DNA of 64,000 nt from Thiospirillum jenense (GTDB lineage: Bacteria > Pseudomonadota > Gammaproteobacteria > Chromatiales > Chromatiaceae). The position numbers and the translations under genes were made by a program. Where the stretch lies: the NCBI RefSeq assembly GCF_014145225.1, contig NZ_JABVCQ010000012.1, forward strand, positions 27,875 to 91,874, in the 5' to 3' direction. The notes below the pieces were generated by a model. That model was given only the letters and a program-made list of their open reading frames with translations. It had not been told where the DNA came from and made no database searches. Below are positions 46,285 through 56,040 of the stretch, piece after piece; the stretch's first letter is position 1; every line of letters starts with the position of its first letter.

Positions 46285-46328
46285 GCCCTGAATAAAACCA
46301 TTGCCCGATACTGCTGGAGTCAATCCCC

Positions 46329-47015
46329 ATGTTATTAACCGCAGATGATCTGCAAGCGATTGGTTTAACCCTACGGTTGGCCGGCATTGTCACCCTGATT
46401 TTATTAATCATCGGCACCCCAATTGCGTGGTGGTTAGCGCGTACTCATCATTGGTTAAAAGGGCCAATTGGCGCAGTAGTCGCATTACCATTAGTGTTGC
46501 CGCCATCCGTATTAGGGTTTTATTTATTATTAGCAATGGGTCCGCACGGATTCATTGGTCAATTCACACAAATGCTCAACATCGGTTTATTGCCCTTCAC
46601 CTTTTGGGGATTAGTGATTGCCTCGGTGTTTTATTCGCTCCCCTTTATGGTACAACCATTACAAACCGCTTTTGAAACCATTGGCGAACGCCCGCTTGAA
46701 GTCGCCGCGACATTACGCGCTTCACCATTAGATGCGTTTTTCACCGTCGTCGTGCCATTAGCATTGCCAGGTTTTCTAACCGCAATGATTCTGACCTTCG
46801 CGCATACCGTCGGTGAATTCGGCGTGGTATTAATGATTGGCGGCAATTTACCCGAAGAAACCCGCGTCGTATCGGTGCAAATCTACGATCATGTTGAAGC
46901 AATGGAATACGCCGACGCGCACCGGTTATCTGCTGTCATGTTGTTATTTTCATTTATGGTATTGCTGGTCTTATACGCCTGGCGCCCGAATAATAAAAAA
47001 GTAGCCGCGATATGA
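46329..47015 (+). CDS. modB: Molybdate ABC transporter permease
   Basis: A 228-residue inner membrane permease with about five helices. It contains the EAA-type loop for ATPase contact (GERPLEVAATLRASPLDAFFTV) and the C-terminal FAHTVGEFGVVLMIGGNLPEETRV, both typical of ModB. GGAG precedes the ATG. It overlaps modC by 4 bases. Its separation from modA means it may depend on read-through of the insert or on a new promoter. Confidence 0.93.
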   Translation: MLLTADDLQAIGLTLRLAGIVTLILLIIGTPIAWWLARTHHWLKGPIGAVVALPLVLPPSVLGFYLLLAMGPHGFIGQFTQMLNIGLLPFTFWGLVIASVFYSLPFMVQPLQTAFETIGERPLEVAATLRASPLDAFFTVVVPLALPGFLTAMILTFAHTVGEFGVVLMIGGNLPEETRVVSVQIYDHVEAMEYADAHRLSAVMLLFSFMVLLVLYAWRPNNKKVAAI

Positions 47016-48097
47016 GCAATGCTATTCACGCCCGTTTTGCGCTTCAATACCCCGAGTTTGCATTAAACGTTGATCTCGAATTACCCGGCCGCGGCGTCAC
47101 GGCATTATTCGGTCATTCGGGTTCGGGTAAAACAACTCTTTTGCGGTTAATTGCCGGATTACAGCGCGTCACCAATGGTTATCTCGCGGTCAATGGTCAA
47201 GTGTGGCAAGACGATCAATTATTCATGCCCACGCACCGCCGCCCGCTCGGTTATGTGTTTCAAGAGGCAAGTTTATTTCCCCATTTAACGGCGCGGGAGA
47301 ATGTGCGCTATGGAATGAAACGCGCCGGGCGAGTAATGAATCAATCCGCATTAAATGACACGGTGGAATTACTCGGTATTGCGCAATTACTCGACCGCCG
47401 CCCGCATCAATTATCTGGTGGTGAACGCCAGCGCGTGGCCATTGCGCGGGCATTAGCTTTACATCCCGCCGTTTTATTAATGGATGAGCCGCTCGCCGCA
47501 TTAGATTTACAGCGCAAACAAGAGATTCTGCCGTATTTAGAACGCCTGCACACGGCGCTAGATATTCCCGTTTTATATGTCAGTCATTCACCAGATGAGG
47601 TGGCACGATTAGCCGATACGGTGGTGTTATTAGAACGGGGGCAGGTGCGCGCCGTCGGTTCGGTCATAGAATTATTTAGTCGGTTGGATTTAACTTTTGC
47701 ACAAGATCAAGACGCCAGCGCCATTCTGACCGGTACTATTCTTAATCACGATGCGCAATACGGTTTAACCCGCATTGGATTGAATGGCGGCGGGCGGTTA
47801 ATGGTGACGCAATTAACGCAATCAATTGGTGAGGCGGTGCGGGTGCGCGTTCACGCCCGCGATGTGAGCCTGGCATTAGATGAACCTGGTACGTCGAGCA
47901 TTGTGAATATCCTGCCGGCGCGGGTGATTGAATTGCGCGAAGTCGAACCCGCGCATGTTTTAATTCAATTGGAAATCAGTGCGAGTGAACAGCAGCGCTT
48001 GCTGGCGCGGATTACCCGCTATTCGTGCGAGCGATTAAACGTGCGCAGTGGGCAGGCGGTATTTGCGCAAGTCAAAGCAGTGGCGTTAATGGATTGA
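47012..48097 (+). CDS. modC: Molybdate ABC transporter ATP-binding protein
   Basis: A 361-residue ATPase: Walker A GHSGSGKTTLLRL, signature LSGGERQRVAIARAL, Walker B VLLMDEPLAALD, and switch His in VLYVSHSPDEV. The C-terminal ~130 residues form the Mop/TOBE domain (GEAVRVRVHARDVSLAL) that senses molybdate in ModC proteins. It ends the mod operon and is convergent with the GH57-like gene 36 bases away. Confidence 0.94.
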   Translation: MSNAIHARFALQYPEFALNVDLELPGRGVTALFGHSGSGKTTLLRLIAGLQRVTNGYLAVNGQVWQDDQLFMPTHRRPLGYVFQEASLFPHLTARENVRYGMKRAGRVMNQSALNDTVELLGIAQLLDRRPHQLSGGERQRVAIARALALHPAVLLMDEPLAALDLQRKQEILPYLERLHTALDIPVLYVSHSPDEVARLADTVVLLERGQVRAVGSVIELFSRLDLTFAQDQDASAILTGTILNHDAQYGLTRIGLNGGGRLMVTQLTQSIGEAVRVRVHARDVSLALDEPGTSSIVNILPARVIELREVEPAHVLIQLEISASEQQRLLARITRYSCERLNVRSGQAVFAQVKAVALMD

Positions 48098-48133
48098 TGG
48101 CCGAATGACCAAATGATCGGGCGATTAAAACCA

Positions 48134-49315
48134 TTAAACAGATAACCGCTGTTCTAATTGGTCAAGTAATGCCGCCGCCTGTTGAATTAACTGTTCTAAA
48201 TGTGACAGCCACGCATTATCCCAGCATAAATAACAACTGGTCTGCGTTTCTAATACCAACCGCCGCGCTGTCATTAACTCAGAGGTCAAATCGGGCAATT
48301 GCGCGGCGCCGCGTCCAATTAACCCCCAATAGCGTTGACTTAATCCGTTAATAATGACCGCAATTTGTTGTTGATGCGGCGTGACATCCCAGTTACTAAA
48401 CTCAAACCGCGCTTGATGGCTCAAATCCCACGCACTCGCCCGCACCCGCGCCGAGCAACTCGGGCGCTGCCAGCCAAGATATTCACTCAGCAACACCGGC
48501 CGCAGCGGGTAATGACTACTGCGCACCCGTTCCATGTACGGTGCAAAGTAGAAGCCAAAAAATCCCGCGTGTTCATGCAGTTGCCGAAACCAGCCGCCAT
48601 TTTCGCCCGCGCACCAGGTGCTAATCAGGCGCGGTTCGTGCGGCCGCGGGGAGGCTGCCACGCGCTCACGCACTTCGTGTTCCAACCACGTCGGGTCTAG
48701 CCCGCTCTGTTGGGCATCCGACAACGCCCGATCACACGGCACGATGCTGACGCAATAACCGTCGTGACAAGCGCGATACGGGCGGAATGGATCAATTACG
48801 CCATCTTGCGGATGAACATAGGTGTCATCCACCACGACATAATCATAACCGGCCTGTACCAGCGCGGGAATCATGTCCATTGAAAATGCCATTTCAGGTG
48901 GAAAGAAACCCCGCGGCTGGCGACCAAAAGTGGCGGTCATCATGTCGCGTCCGGCGGTTAATTGTTCATTCCAATCGGCGGGTGGAATGGCGGGAAAAAT
49001 CGGATGAAAATAGCCCGTGCCTAATAATTCAATATTGGGATTATCGCGGTAATCGGCTAATAACTGTGGCAAATCAACTAAATGGCGGTAGCGATCAATA
49101 ATGTCCGGTGAGCGTAATTGTTCTAATAAGACACCGGAAAAACCAACATGCAAACGTGCCACATCACCGTAGTATTGCACAAAGCGCAATGGGCGTTGAT
49201 AACAGCGAATAATCTGTTCAGCTTCCCAGGGATTCTCATCAATTAAACGGCGTAAATTCCCGGCCGGTTGGTGCATTTGCAACCCCAACGCATGAAAAAA
49301 GGTATCGCCGTTCAT
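48134..49315 (-). CDS. Glycoside hydrolase family 57-like protein
   Basis: From the ATG at 49315 the protein has 393 residues. It shows the GH57 motifs: LGLQMHQPAG at the N-terminus, GTGYFHPIFPAI, and GFFPPEMAFSMDMIPAL, where the Glu is a candidate nucleophile. DTYVHPQDG and WDVTPHQQQ also fit. GH57 enzymes act on alpha-glucans (amylase, branching enzyme, amylopullulanase). It has no signal peptide, so it is probably cytoplasmic. No glycogen gene is adjacent, and its activity is unassigned. A start at 49357 would add 14 residues with no clear ribosome site. Confidence 0.8.
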   Translation of the reverse strand: MNGDTFFHALGLQMHQPAGNLRRLIDENPWEAEQIIRCYQRPLRFVQYYGDVARLHVGFSGVLLEQLRSPDIIDRYRHLVDLPQLLADYRDNPNIELLGTGYFHPIFPAIPPADWNEQLTAGRDMMTATFGRQPRGFFPPEMAFSMDMIPALVQAGYDYVVVDDTYVHPQDGVIDPFRPYRACHDGYCVSIVPCDRALSDAQQSGLDPTWLEHEVRERVAASPRPHEPRLISTWCAGENGGWFRQLHEHAGFFGFYFAPYMERVRSSHYPLRPVLLSEYLGWQRPSCSARVRASAWDLSHQARFEFSNWDVTPHQQQIAVIINGLSQRYWGLIGRGAAQLPDLTSELMTARRLVLETQTSCYLCWDNAWLSHLEQLIQQAAALLDQLEQRLSV

Positions 49316-49576
49316 GTTTATTTCAATTAAATACAATACAAGGACATTGCACACCACGTCCTGCGTGGTAAATAAAACGCGCAGGTGCCGCCAGTTGGCT
49401 TATCTAGTTTAATCATGGCGATCACAACTACACGCATTAAATACACCCATTGTCAGAGTGGAATTCACGATGTGGGTCACAGTTTGGTGAGTAGTTAACA
49501 AAATCATGGTGTCAAATATTATGAGTGGAAATAATATCATTCTCTGTGCCGCGCTGCTTTTAATTGTACACGGCAA

Positions 49577-50722
49577 TTATCCACGCGGTTGGGCGAATTG
49601 ACTGCACCGATAACCCGATACAGTGCCGAATAACGCGGCCAGTGCGGCAATTAAAAATGTGGCCGGCGCGCCCCAAACTGTCCAAATCAATCCGGCAATT
49701 AAACTGCCCGCCGCGCCGCCAATGCCAAAGCCAATACTGTTGTATAGTGCTTGCCCACGGCCTTGTGTACGGCCGGGGAAATAATGATGGACTAAATCAA
49801 TTGCCGCCGCATGAAAAGCGCCAAAGGTGGCGGCATGAAAGGTTTGCACGATGATTTGAATGATCGGCGAATCAATCATTAAAGCAATCGCGCTCCAGCG
49901 CACCGTTGCTAATAATAAACTGGTGAGCATGATCGGCCAGGCGCCGAAACGTTCTAATAACCAGTGCATCCGCATGAATACGACCACTTCGACCATCACG
50001 CCTAATGCCCATAATACACCAATTGTGCTGGTGTCATAACCGGCGTCCGTCAATGCAATCGAATAAAAGGTGTAATAGCTGCCGTGACTGAATTGCATCA
50101 GTGCGCAGGTGAGTAAAAACCAGCGAATCTCACGGCGGGCGAGTAATTGCCGTAGCGATGGCGTGGGCAAATGCAGGGCGGCGGCCGCGCAATCGGGAAC
50201 TAATAAGGTGCTGATCCAGACGCCAATAAATAATAGCAAAACAACCGCAGGAATGATGTCAATGCTCCAAATGGAGATGCTCGGTCCCAGTGCAATGACA
50301 AATGTAATGAAACCAATTGAACCCCATACGCGCAATTGGGCGTAACGATTGCTGTTTTTGCCTAAATGATTGAGGGCGACGGCGTCGAATTGCGGTAATG
50401 ACGCATTCCAAAATAATCCAAAGGTGAACATGGTCATTGCAATTGCAAATGGCGTGGCAACCCAATAGATAATGCTAAAGGTGAGGGCGGCAAATAAGGC
50501 AGCAATTTGTACCCAAAACATGCGCCGGCCGTAATGGTCGGTAATCCAGCCCCAGAGTAATGGTGCAATGATTTTGGTGGCAGTTAAAATGGCCATTAAA
50601 CCGCCAATGGCGGCCGCGGAAATGCCGCGTTCCTGTAAATACAGTCCCCAAAATGGAATTAACGCGCCCAATGCCGCGAAATAAAAAAAGTAATAACTGG
50701 ATAATCGCTGGTACAGCGTCAT
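49577..50722 (-). CDS. MFS transporter, HcaT/LacY-like
   Basis: A 381-residue major facilitator protein with about 12 hydrophobic helices. The loop 2-3 motif (WGWITDHYGRRMFW, of the G-x-x-x-D-x-x-GR-R kind) and RYAQLRVWGSIGFITFV place it in the MFS_1-like group with HcaT, the phenylpropionate carrier. Substrate unknown. It lies at the place where other gammaproteobacteria often have the HPr gene, 32 bases after rapZ in transcription. Confidence 0.82.
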   Translation of the reverse strand: MTLYQRLSSYYFFYFAALGALIPFWGLYLQERGISAAAIGGLMAILTATKIIAPLLWGWITDHYGRRMFWVQIAALFAALTFSIIYWVATPFAIAMTMFTFGLFWNASLPQFDAVALNHLGKNSNRYAQLRVWGSIGFITFVIALGPSISIWSIDIIPAVVLLLFIGVWISTLLVPDCAAAALHLPTPSLRQLLARREIRWFLLTCALMQFSHGSYYTFYSIALTDAGYDTSTIGVLWALGVMVEVVVFMRMHWLLERFGAWPIMLTSLLLATVRWSAIALMIDSPIIQIIVQTFHAATFGAFHAAAIDLVHHYFPGRTQGRGQALYNSIGFGIGGAAGSLIAGLIWTVWGAPATFLIAALAALFGTVSGYRCSQFAQPRG

Positions 50723-50754
50723 GTTAATGACTGTTTAAATAAAATTGCATAGGA

Positions 50755-51621
50755 TTAACTCAACTCACGATGACGCACGATCACTCGATGCCCTTGTGCG
50801 GTGAATTGATGACGCAAGGCTTCGACCATATACACCGAGCGGTGTTGACCACCGGTGCAACCAATGGCAATGGTTAAATAACTGCGCCCGTCTTGTTCAA
50901 ATGCCGGCAGCCAACGAGTGAAGAATTGCATAATATCATCGCGCATTTGAATGACTTGGGCGCTCTGTTCTAAAAAATAAATCACCGGCGCGTCTAATCC
51001 AGTGAGGGTGCGCAATTCCGCTTGCCAATGTGGATTGGGTAAACAGCGCACGTCAAATACAAAATCGAATGATTCGGGGACGCCGTGTTTAAAACCAAAT
51101 GATTGTAATAAAATGGAGGTGTTAAGATGCGCGCAATTACCCAAACAACTGCGAATTAAATCGCGCAGTTCGTGTAAATTGGTGTGCGTGGTATCAATTT
51201 GAGTGTGGGCGATTTGGCGCAGTGGGTCTAATAACTCGCGCTCATATTCAATCGCTTCAGCTAACGAACGTTCATTGCGCGTGAGCGGATGTTTGCGCCG
51301 TGTTTCACTAAAGCGGCGAATGAGTGTTTCGGTGTGTGCGTCAAGAAATAGAATATGCGGGCTAATATGATGGGCGGAGAGCGCGTGTAATGCGGCGGGT
51401 AATTGGTGTAAATGTTCAGGTTGACTACGCGCATCAATTCCAATGGCGGTACCAGGTGATTCAGTTGGCGCTGTGCTGAATTGTTGTTGTAAGCCGAGGG
51501 CTAATTGACTGAGTAAAAACAGGGGTAAGTTGTCAATACAGGTGTAGCCAATATCTTCCAGCGTGTGCAATGCAACCGTTTTGCCAGCGCCGGATAATCC
51601 GCTGACGATAATTAATTCCAT
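50755..51621 (-). CDS. rapZ: RNase adapter / nucleotide-binding protein RapZ
   Basis: A 288-residue protein with Walker A IVSGLSGAGKTVALH, the TAIGIDARSQ segment, and the C-terminal IAIGCTGGQHRSVYMVE block shared by RapZ/YvcJ proteins. In E. coli RapZ presents the sRNA GlmZ to RNase E, controlling glucosamine-6-phosphate synthesis for the cell envelope. It lies 8 bases after hprK. Confidence 0.94.
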   Translation of the reverse strand: MELIIVSGLSGAGKTVALHTLEDIGYTCIDNLPLFLLSQLALGLQQQFSTAPTESPGTAIGIDARSQPEHLHQLPAALHALSAHHISPHILFLDAHTETLIRRFSETRRKHPLTRNERSLAEAIEYERELLDPLRQIAHTQIDTTHTNLHELRDLIRSCLGNCAHLNTSILLQSFGFKHGVPESFDFVFDVRCLPNPHWQAELRTLTGLDAPVIYFLEQSAQVIQMRDDIMQFFTRWLPAFEQDGRSYLTIAIGCTGGQHRSVYMVEALRHQFTAQGHRVIVRHRELS

Positions 51622-51629
51622 AATTGCAG

Positions 51630-52661
51630 TTACGCTTTGAGTGGCGATAATGAGGCGAGGATGGTGTCGAATGGACTGGGGGGATTGACTAATTCACCTT
51701 GACCAAATGCAGGTACGCTGGCCGCGGCTACGGCGCGGGCTTGGCGTTCAATAAAATCAATACCGGCGTCATAGCCACGAATGCGCAAAATTTGACTGCG
51801 CACGGCGGTTTCTAATAAGACGGCTAAATTGCGGCCGGGGGCGACGGGAATAGTAATTTCGGGAATGGCCACGCCCAGAATTGAGCGTGCTGATAAACTG
51901 CCGCGCAGGCGATCCATATTGACTAATTCATCGCTGGTAAAGGTGCGCATATTCACGACTAAGTTTAATACGTCATTATCGCGCACCGCGCCTTCACCGA
52001 ACATGGCGCGAATGTTTAATACGCCCAAGCCGCGTACTTCGAGAAAATCGCGCAATACCGGTGGGCAGCGCCCTTCTAACATTTCTGGGGCGATGCGGGC
52101 GAATTCGGGGGCGTCGTCGGCAATTAACCGGTGGCCGCGGGCGATTAATTCCAGCGCCAGCTCGCTTTTGCCGATGCCGGAATCGCCGACTAGCAACACG
52201 CCCACGCCGAGGACTTCCAAAAACACGCCGTGAATGGTGAGGCGTTCGGCGAAGGCGTGGGTGAGAAAATATTGCAGCCGATCAACGAGATCGTAGTCTT
52301 TCAGCGGTGATGACAGCAGCGGGATGTCGTACTTGGCTGACCAGTCGTAAAAACACTGATCTGGTGTGAGATGTTCGGCAAAAATCACCGCCGCCGGGCG
52401 GGCGTCAAACAGGCGGGCGATGATGTCGGCGCAGGCGAGTTGACTGAGGTCGCGCAGGTGCGCCATTTCTGCCTGCCCCAGTACTTGAATGCGGTTGGGG
52501 TGAATGCAGTTGAGTGAGCCGACTAGACTGTGGCGCGGCCCGTCGTCGCTGCTGTTGATGCGCAACGCCACCGCTTGTTTGGGAATTGCGGTCAGCCAGC
52601 GCAGTTGTAGCTGCGGGCCGATCTGCTCAACTAGCGTTTGTAACGAGTTGAGCGCAGTCAC
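51630..52661 (-). CDS. hprK: HPr kinase/phosphorylase
   Basis: A 343-residue bifunctional enzyme that phosphorylates and dephosphorylates Ser of HPr. It shows Walker A LLVGDSGIGKSELALEL, the family signature LEVRGLGVLNIRAMFG and, in the N-domain, the HPrK fold. It is common in Firmicutes and in part of the Proteobacteria and is missing from enterobacteria. It lies between ptsN (4-base overlap) and rapZ. The protein is unusually long at its C-terminus, ending in a Pro/Ser-rich tail. Confidence 0.93.
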   Translation of the reverse strand: MTALNSLQTLVEQIGPQLQLRWLTAIPKQAVALRINSSDDGPRHSLVGSLNCIHPNRIQVLGQAEMAHLRDLSQLACADIIARLFDARPAAVIFAEHLTPDQCFYDWSAKYDIPLLSSPLKDYDLVDRLQYFLTHAFAERLTIHGVFLEVLGVGVLLVGDSGIGKSELALELIARGHRLIADDAPEFARIAPEMLEGRCPPVLRDFLEVRGLGVLNIRAMFGEGAVRDNDVLNLVVNMRTFTSDELVNMDRLRGSLSARSILGVAIPEITIPVAPGRNLAVLLETAVRSQILRIRGYDAGIDFIERQARAVAAASVPAFGQGELVNPPSPFDTILASLSPLKA

Positions 52662-53101
52662 AGCGGCGGCTCGCAGGTCAGCAGCGTCAGCAGGGTGTCG
52701 GGATTCGTGGTGCGCCGCAACAACGTTCGCCGTTCGGCATCGCTAAATAACATCGCCAGCCCGGCCAATTGGCGCACGTGCTGATCACTGTCGTCATCGG
52801 GGGCGAGTAACGCGAAGGCTAAATCTACCGGCTGCCCATCGATGGCGTTAAACGGGATCGGCTCGCGCAATTGCACAAAAGCGCCGATTTCGTGGGTCAA
52901 TTCGGCCACGCGGGCGTGGGGCAGCGCGACGCCGTGACCGATGCCGGTACTGCCGAGGCGTTCGCGTTCAATTAACCGCTCAAAAATGCCCGCGTCACAC
53001 AGCTGTGGATGCGCACTGGTGAGCAGCTCCGCCAGCACCTCCAGCAAACGTTTTTTGCTCGTGATTGCTGCTGCGACACGAATGCGCTGCGCCGTAATCA
53101 T
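52658..53101 (-). CDS. ptsN: Nitrogen-related PTS EIIA protein
   Basis: A 147-residue EIIA(Ntr) protein. The phosphorylated His lies in GIGHGVALPHARV, and IPFNAIDGQPVDLAFALLAP follows. It receives phosphate from NPr/HPr and regulates potassium transport and stress responses. It overlaps hprK by 4 bases, suggesting that HPr phosphorylation and PtsN are controlled together. Confidence 0.92.
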   Translation of the reverse strand: MITAQRIRVAAAITSKKRLLEVLAELLTSAHPQLCDAGIFERLIERERLGSTGIGHGVALPHARVAELTHEIGAFVQLREPIPFNAIDGQPVDLAFALLAPDDDSDQHVRQLAGLAMLFSDAERRTLLRRTTNPDTLLTLLTCEPPL

Positions 53102-53175
53102 GGTGGAGTTTTAAACCTTAATGATGTGGAATAACTTGCCATTGTGCGGGGCGATGGAGTGAATGGTACAGGACG

Positions 53176-53205
53176 CCGGCGCCGTGATGAGTCGGGCGGC
53201 GCCGG
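53176..53205. terminator. GC-rich hairpin between hpf and ptsN
   Basis: CCGGCGCCG at 53176-53184 pairs with CGGCGCCGG at 53197-53205 around a 12-base loop and is followed on the plus strand by GGCTTTT. As a terminator it faces the plus strand, while all genes here run on the minus strand. It may act as a partial attenuator or mRNA processing stem between hpf and ptsN, or stop antisense transcription. The surrounding 53102-53264 has no gene. Confidence 0.5.
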
Positions 53206-53264
53206 GGCTTTTAATACTGGTAAAAGGATGGCGATTCACCAGCGGGGATTGAAAATGGAACAAT

Positions 53265-53606
53265 TCAATTGGCTAAGGATTCATCATCTGAATCGCTTTC
53301 CGTCACGCCCTTACCGCCGCGATAACTTTGACGTTTCTCTTTGTATTTAATGACTTGGCGGTCGAGTTTATCCACCAAGCCGTCAATGGCGGCATACATG
53401 TCTTCATGCACCGCATCCGCAAACACACTCGTGCCATTGATCAACAGCGTCGCCTCGGCCTTTTGCCGCAACTTTTCAACGCTGAGAATGACGTGGGCAT
53501 TAATCACATGGTCAAGATGCCGCTCCAGCCGTGCGAATTTCGTGTCAACATAGCCACGCAATGGCTCGGTAATGTCAACATGATGCCCCGTTAAATTAAT
53601 CTGCAT
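53265..53606 (-). CDS. hpf: Ribosome hibernation promoting factor
   Basis: A 113-residue short HPF: MQINLTGHHVDITEPLRGYV at the N-terminus, then KFARLERHLDHVINAHVILS and VHEDMYAAIDGLVDKLDRQ, the RaiA/HPF signature. It binds the 30S subunit and forms 100S ribosomes in stationary phase. The acidic C-terminal tail (ESDSDDE) is a bit longer than in E. coli HPF. It lies downstream of rpoN, as in most gammaproteobacteria. Confidence 0.93.
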   Translation of the reverse strand: MQINLTGHHVDITEPLRGYVDTKFARLERHLDHVINAHVILSVEKLRQKAEATLLINGTSVFADAVHEDMYAAIDGLVDKLDRQVIKYKEKRQSYRGGKGVTESDSDDESLAN

Positions 53607-53671
53607 GGTGTTTATTACTCCTCAGTTGATTAAACAACCTGTGTGGTCGCGTGAATAGAAAACATTAAACA

Positions 53672-55204
53672 TTAAAGGAGACGTTTGCGTTCATTTGACG
53701 GTGGAATGCCCATCGCCTCGCGGTATTTGGCCACCGTACGGCGGGCGACCTGAATCCCCTGATGTGACAATAGATTGACAATTTTGCTATCACTCAGCGG
53801 TTTATTGGCGACTTCGGTGGCGACTAATTTGCGAATCAACGCCCGAATGGCGGTGGATGAGCATTCGCCGCCCGAGGTGGTGCTGACATAACTGGAAAAG
53901 AAATACTTAAACTCGAACATGCCACGCGGCGTGTGCATGTATTTTTGCGTCGTCACCCGCGATACGGTCGATTCATGCAATTCCAATGCCTCGGCCACGT
54001 CGCGCAGCACCAGCGGCCGCATCGCCTCTTCACCCAATTCAAAAAACGCCTGTTGTAATTCAACAATTTTAATCGCCACGCGCAGCACCGTATCATTGCG
54101 GCTGGTCAAACTTTTAATAAACCAGCGCGCCTCCTGCAAATGCGCTTTTAAGCAAGTGTTGTCTGCGGCTTGATCAGACCGCCGAATCAATTTGGCATAA
54201 TCGGCATTGACCCGCAGCCGCGGCGCGGTTTCGGGATTCAATTCCACTTTCCACCGCCCCGCCTGTTTGCGCACCAACACGTCGGGAATGACATATTCGG
54301 CGCGCACGTCGCTAATCAGTGACCCGGGGCGCGGGTTGAGTGAACGAATTAACGTCAGCGCCGCCGCCAGTTCTTCATCCGTAATTCGCAACAGCCGCCG
54401 CAGTTCATCCAAATCATTCCGCGCCAGCGCATCAAAGTGTTCCGCGCAAATCTGCCGCGCCGTCTCACCCGCTGACGAATCGGCCGCAGCGTGGTAGCGC
54501 AATTGCAATGTTAAACATTCGCGCAAATCCCGCGCCCCCACACCGGCGGGGTCAAATGATTGCACCAGTTGCAACACCGCCTCGATGTCGGCCAATTCCA
54601 ACGCCGCGTCGTCAATGATGCCGGCCACGTCGGCCAAATCCAGCCGCAAATAGCCGTTAGCATCAATCGCGTCCACCAGCGCCTCGGCAATCGCCCGATC
54701 ATGCGGGTTAATGCGGGCGAGGTTGAGTTGCCAATCCAGATGATCGTGCAGCGTTTGCGGGCGGGCGTGTTGCGCAAATGGATCGTAGTCATCATCCGCC
54801 CCGCTGCCTGAATGTGACGAGGCCGGCAGGTAACTGTCAAACGTATCACTCCAGTCGCTGTCGAGCGGTAGATTATCCGGGATGCGTTCCAGCTCCGGAT
54901 GCAGCTCGTTGTCCACTCGCGCATCATCACCGTTCCAGTTGTCCTCCGCCGTCACTTCAGATGACGACGAACTGGTGAAGGCATCTAATGTGTCGTGACG
55001 CGGCTCGGTGCTGTCGGCGGCGGCTGGGTAATCAGTCTCGGCGGCATCATCCTCGGCCACCTCCAGCATTAAATTGGATTCCAGCGCCTCTTGGATTTCA
55101 TATTGCAGTTCTAACGTGGACAACTGTAGCAGCTTGATCGCCTGCTGTAGCTGCGGCGTCATTGTCAACTGTTGACCAAGACGTAATTGCAGAGTTTGCT
55201 TCAT
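53672..55204 (-). CDS. rpoN: RNA polymerase sigma-54 factor
   Basis: A 510-residue sigma-54 from the ATG at 55204. Region I has QLRLGQQLTMTPQLQQAIKL; the acidic region II is long (Asp/Ser-rich); region III ends with the RpoN box RRTVAKYREAMGIP, which contacts the -24 element. The extra four codons from a TTG at 55216 are rejected because homologues start with MKQ. No glnB- or ntr-type target promoter is evident in the window. Confidence 0.95.
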   Translation of the reverse strand: MKQTLQLRLGQQLTMTPQLQQAIKLLQLSTLELQYEIQEALESNLMLEVAEDDAAETDYPAAADSTEPRHDTLDAFTSSSSSEVTAEDNWNGDDARVDNELHPELERIPDNLPLDSDWSDTFDSYLPASSHSGSGADDDYDPFAQHARPQTLHDHLDWQLNLARINPHDRAIAEALVDAIDANGYLRLDLADVAGIIDDAALELADIEAVLQLVQSFDPAGVGARDLRECLTLQLRYHAAADSSAGETARQICAEHFDALARNDLDELRRLLRITDEELAAALTLIRSLNPRPGSLISDVRAEYVIPDVLVRKQAGRWKVELNPETAPRLRVNADYAKLIRRSDQAADNTCLKAHLQEARWFIKSLTSRNDTVLRVAIKIVELQQAFFELGEEAMRPLVLRDVAEALELHESTVSRVTTQKYMHTPRGMFEFKYFFSSYVSTTSGGECSSTAIRALIRKLVATEVANKPLSDSKIVNLLSHQGIQVARRTVAKYREAMGIPPSNERKRLL

Positions 55205-55292
55205 CGCACCGGACAACTCAGGAAAACAGACATTGGTGGGGATTTTAGCCGATAACGCAGTGGCTGGTTAGTTGAGGCGTGACCTAGCGGCA

Positions 55293-56033
55293 TCACAGGC
55301 GGAAATGCTCACCCAAATACACGGCACGCACTTGCGCGTTGGCGAGTAACTGCGCGGGAGTCCCTTCGGCAATCACCCGCCCGCCGTTGAGAATATACGC
55401 CCGGTCGCAGATGTCGAGCGTTTCGCGCACGTTGTGATCGGTAATTAGCACACCAATTGCCCGATCGCGCAAGTGGCGAATGATGGTCTTGATGTCGCCA
55501 ACCGCAATCGGGTCAACGCCGGCAAAGGGTTCGTCCAGTAACATCGCCTTGGGTTCCACCGCCAGCGCTCGGGCAATTTCCAGCCGCCGCCGTTCGCCAC
55601 CCGACAAACTCAGCGCCAGCGCCTGGGCGACATGACTGATGCCCAACTCGTCGAGTAACGCCGCGCACCGCTCGCGTTGCTGCACCCGGGTCAGATCGCG
55701 CCGCATTTCCAATACCGCCAACACATTTTGTTGCGCCGTCAATTTGCGAAACACCGACGCTTCCTGTGCCAAGTAACTTAATCCACGTCGAGCGCGGGCG
55801 TGCATCGGCTGCACACTCAAGTCTTCATCGCCCAGCAAAATGCGCCCAGCGTCGGCGGCAATTAACCCGACAATTAAATAAAAACTGGTCGTTTTACCCG
55901 CACCGTTGGGGCCGAGTAACCCGACGATTTCACCAGCGGCAACCGTCAAGCTGACATCGTCCACCACGCGGCGACGGCGGTAGCTTTTGACCAAACCGGT
56001 GGCGGTGAGTGTCAGCGGCGCGGCGGTAGTCAT
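55293..56033 (-). CDS. lptB: LPS export ABC transporter ATP-binding protein
   Basis: A 246-residue ATPase from the ATG at 56033: Walker [16 protein letters not shown], signature [17 protein letters not shown], Walker [13 protein letters not shown] and switch His in [11 protein letters not shown]. The conserved [14 protein letters not shown]-loop is LptB-like. It powers LPS extraction by LptFG from the inner membrane. The longer start at 56144 lies inside lptA and is rejected. The lptA stop is 7 bases upstream. Confidence 0.95.
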   Translation of the reverse strand: MTTAAPLTLTATGLVKSYRRRRVVDDVSLTVAAGEIVGLLGPNGAGKTTSFYLIVGLIAADAGRILLGDEDLSVQPMHARARRGLSYLAQEASVFRKLTAQQNVLAVLEMRRDLTRVQQRERCAALLDELGISHVAQALALSLSGGERRRLEIARALAVEPKAMLLDEPFAGVDPIAVGDIKTIIRHLRDRAIGVLITDHNVRETLDICDRAYILNGGRVIAEGTPAQLLANAQVRAVYLGEHFRL

Positions 56034-56040
56034 GCGATAG

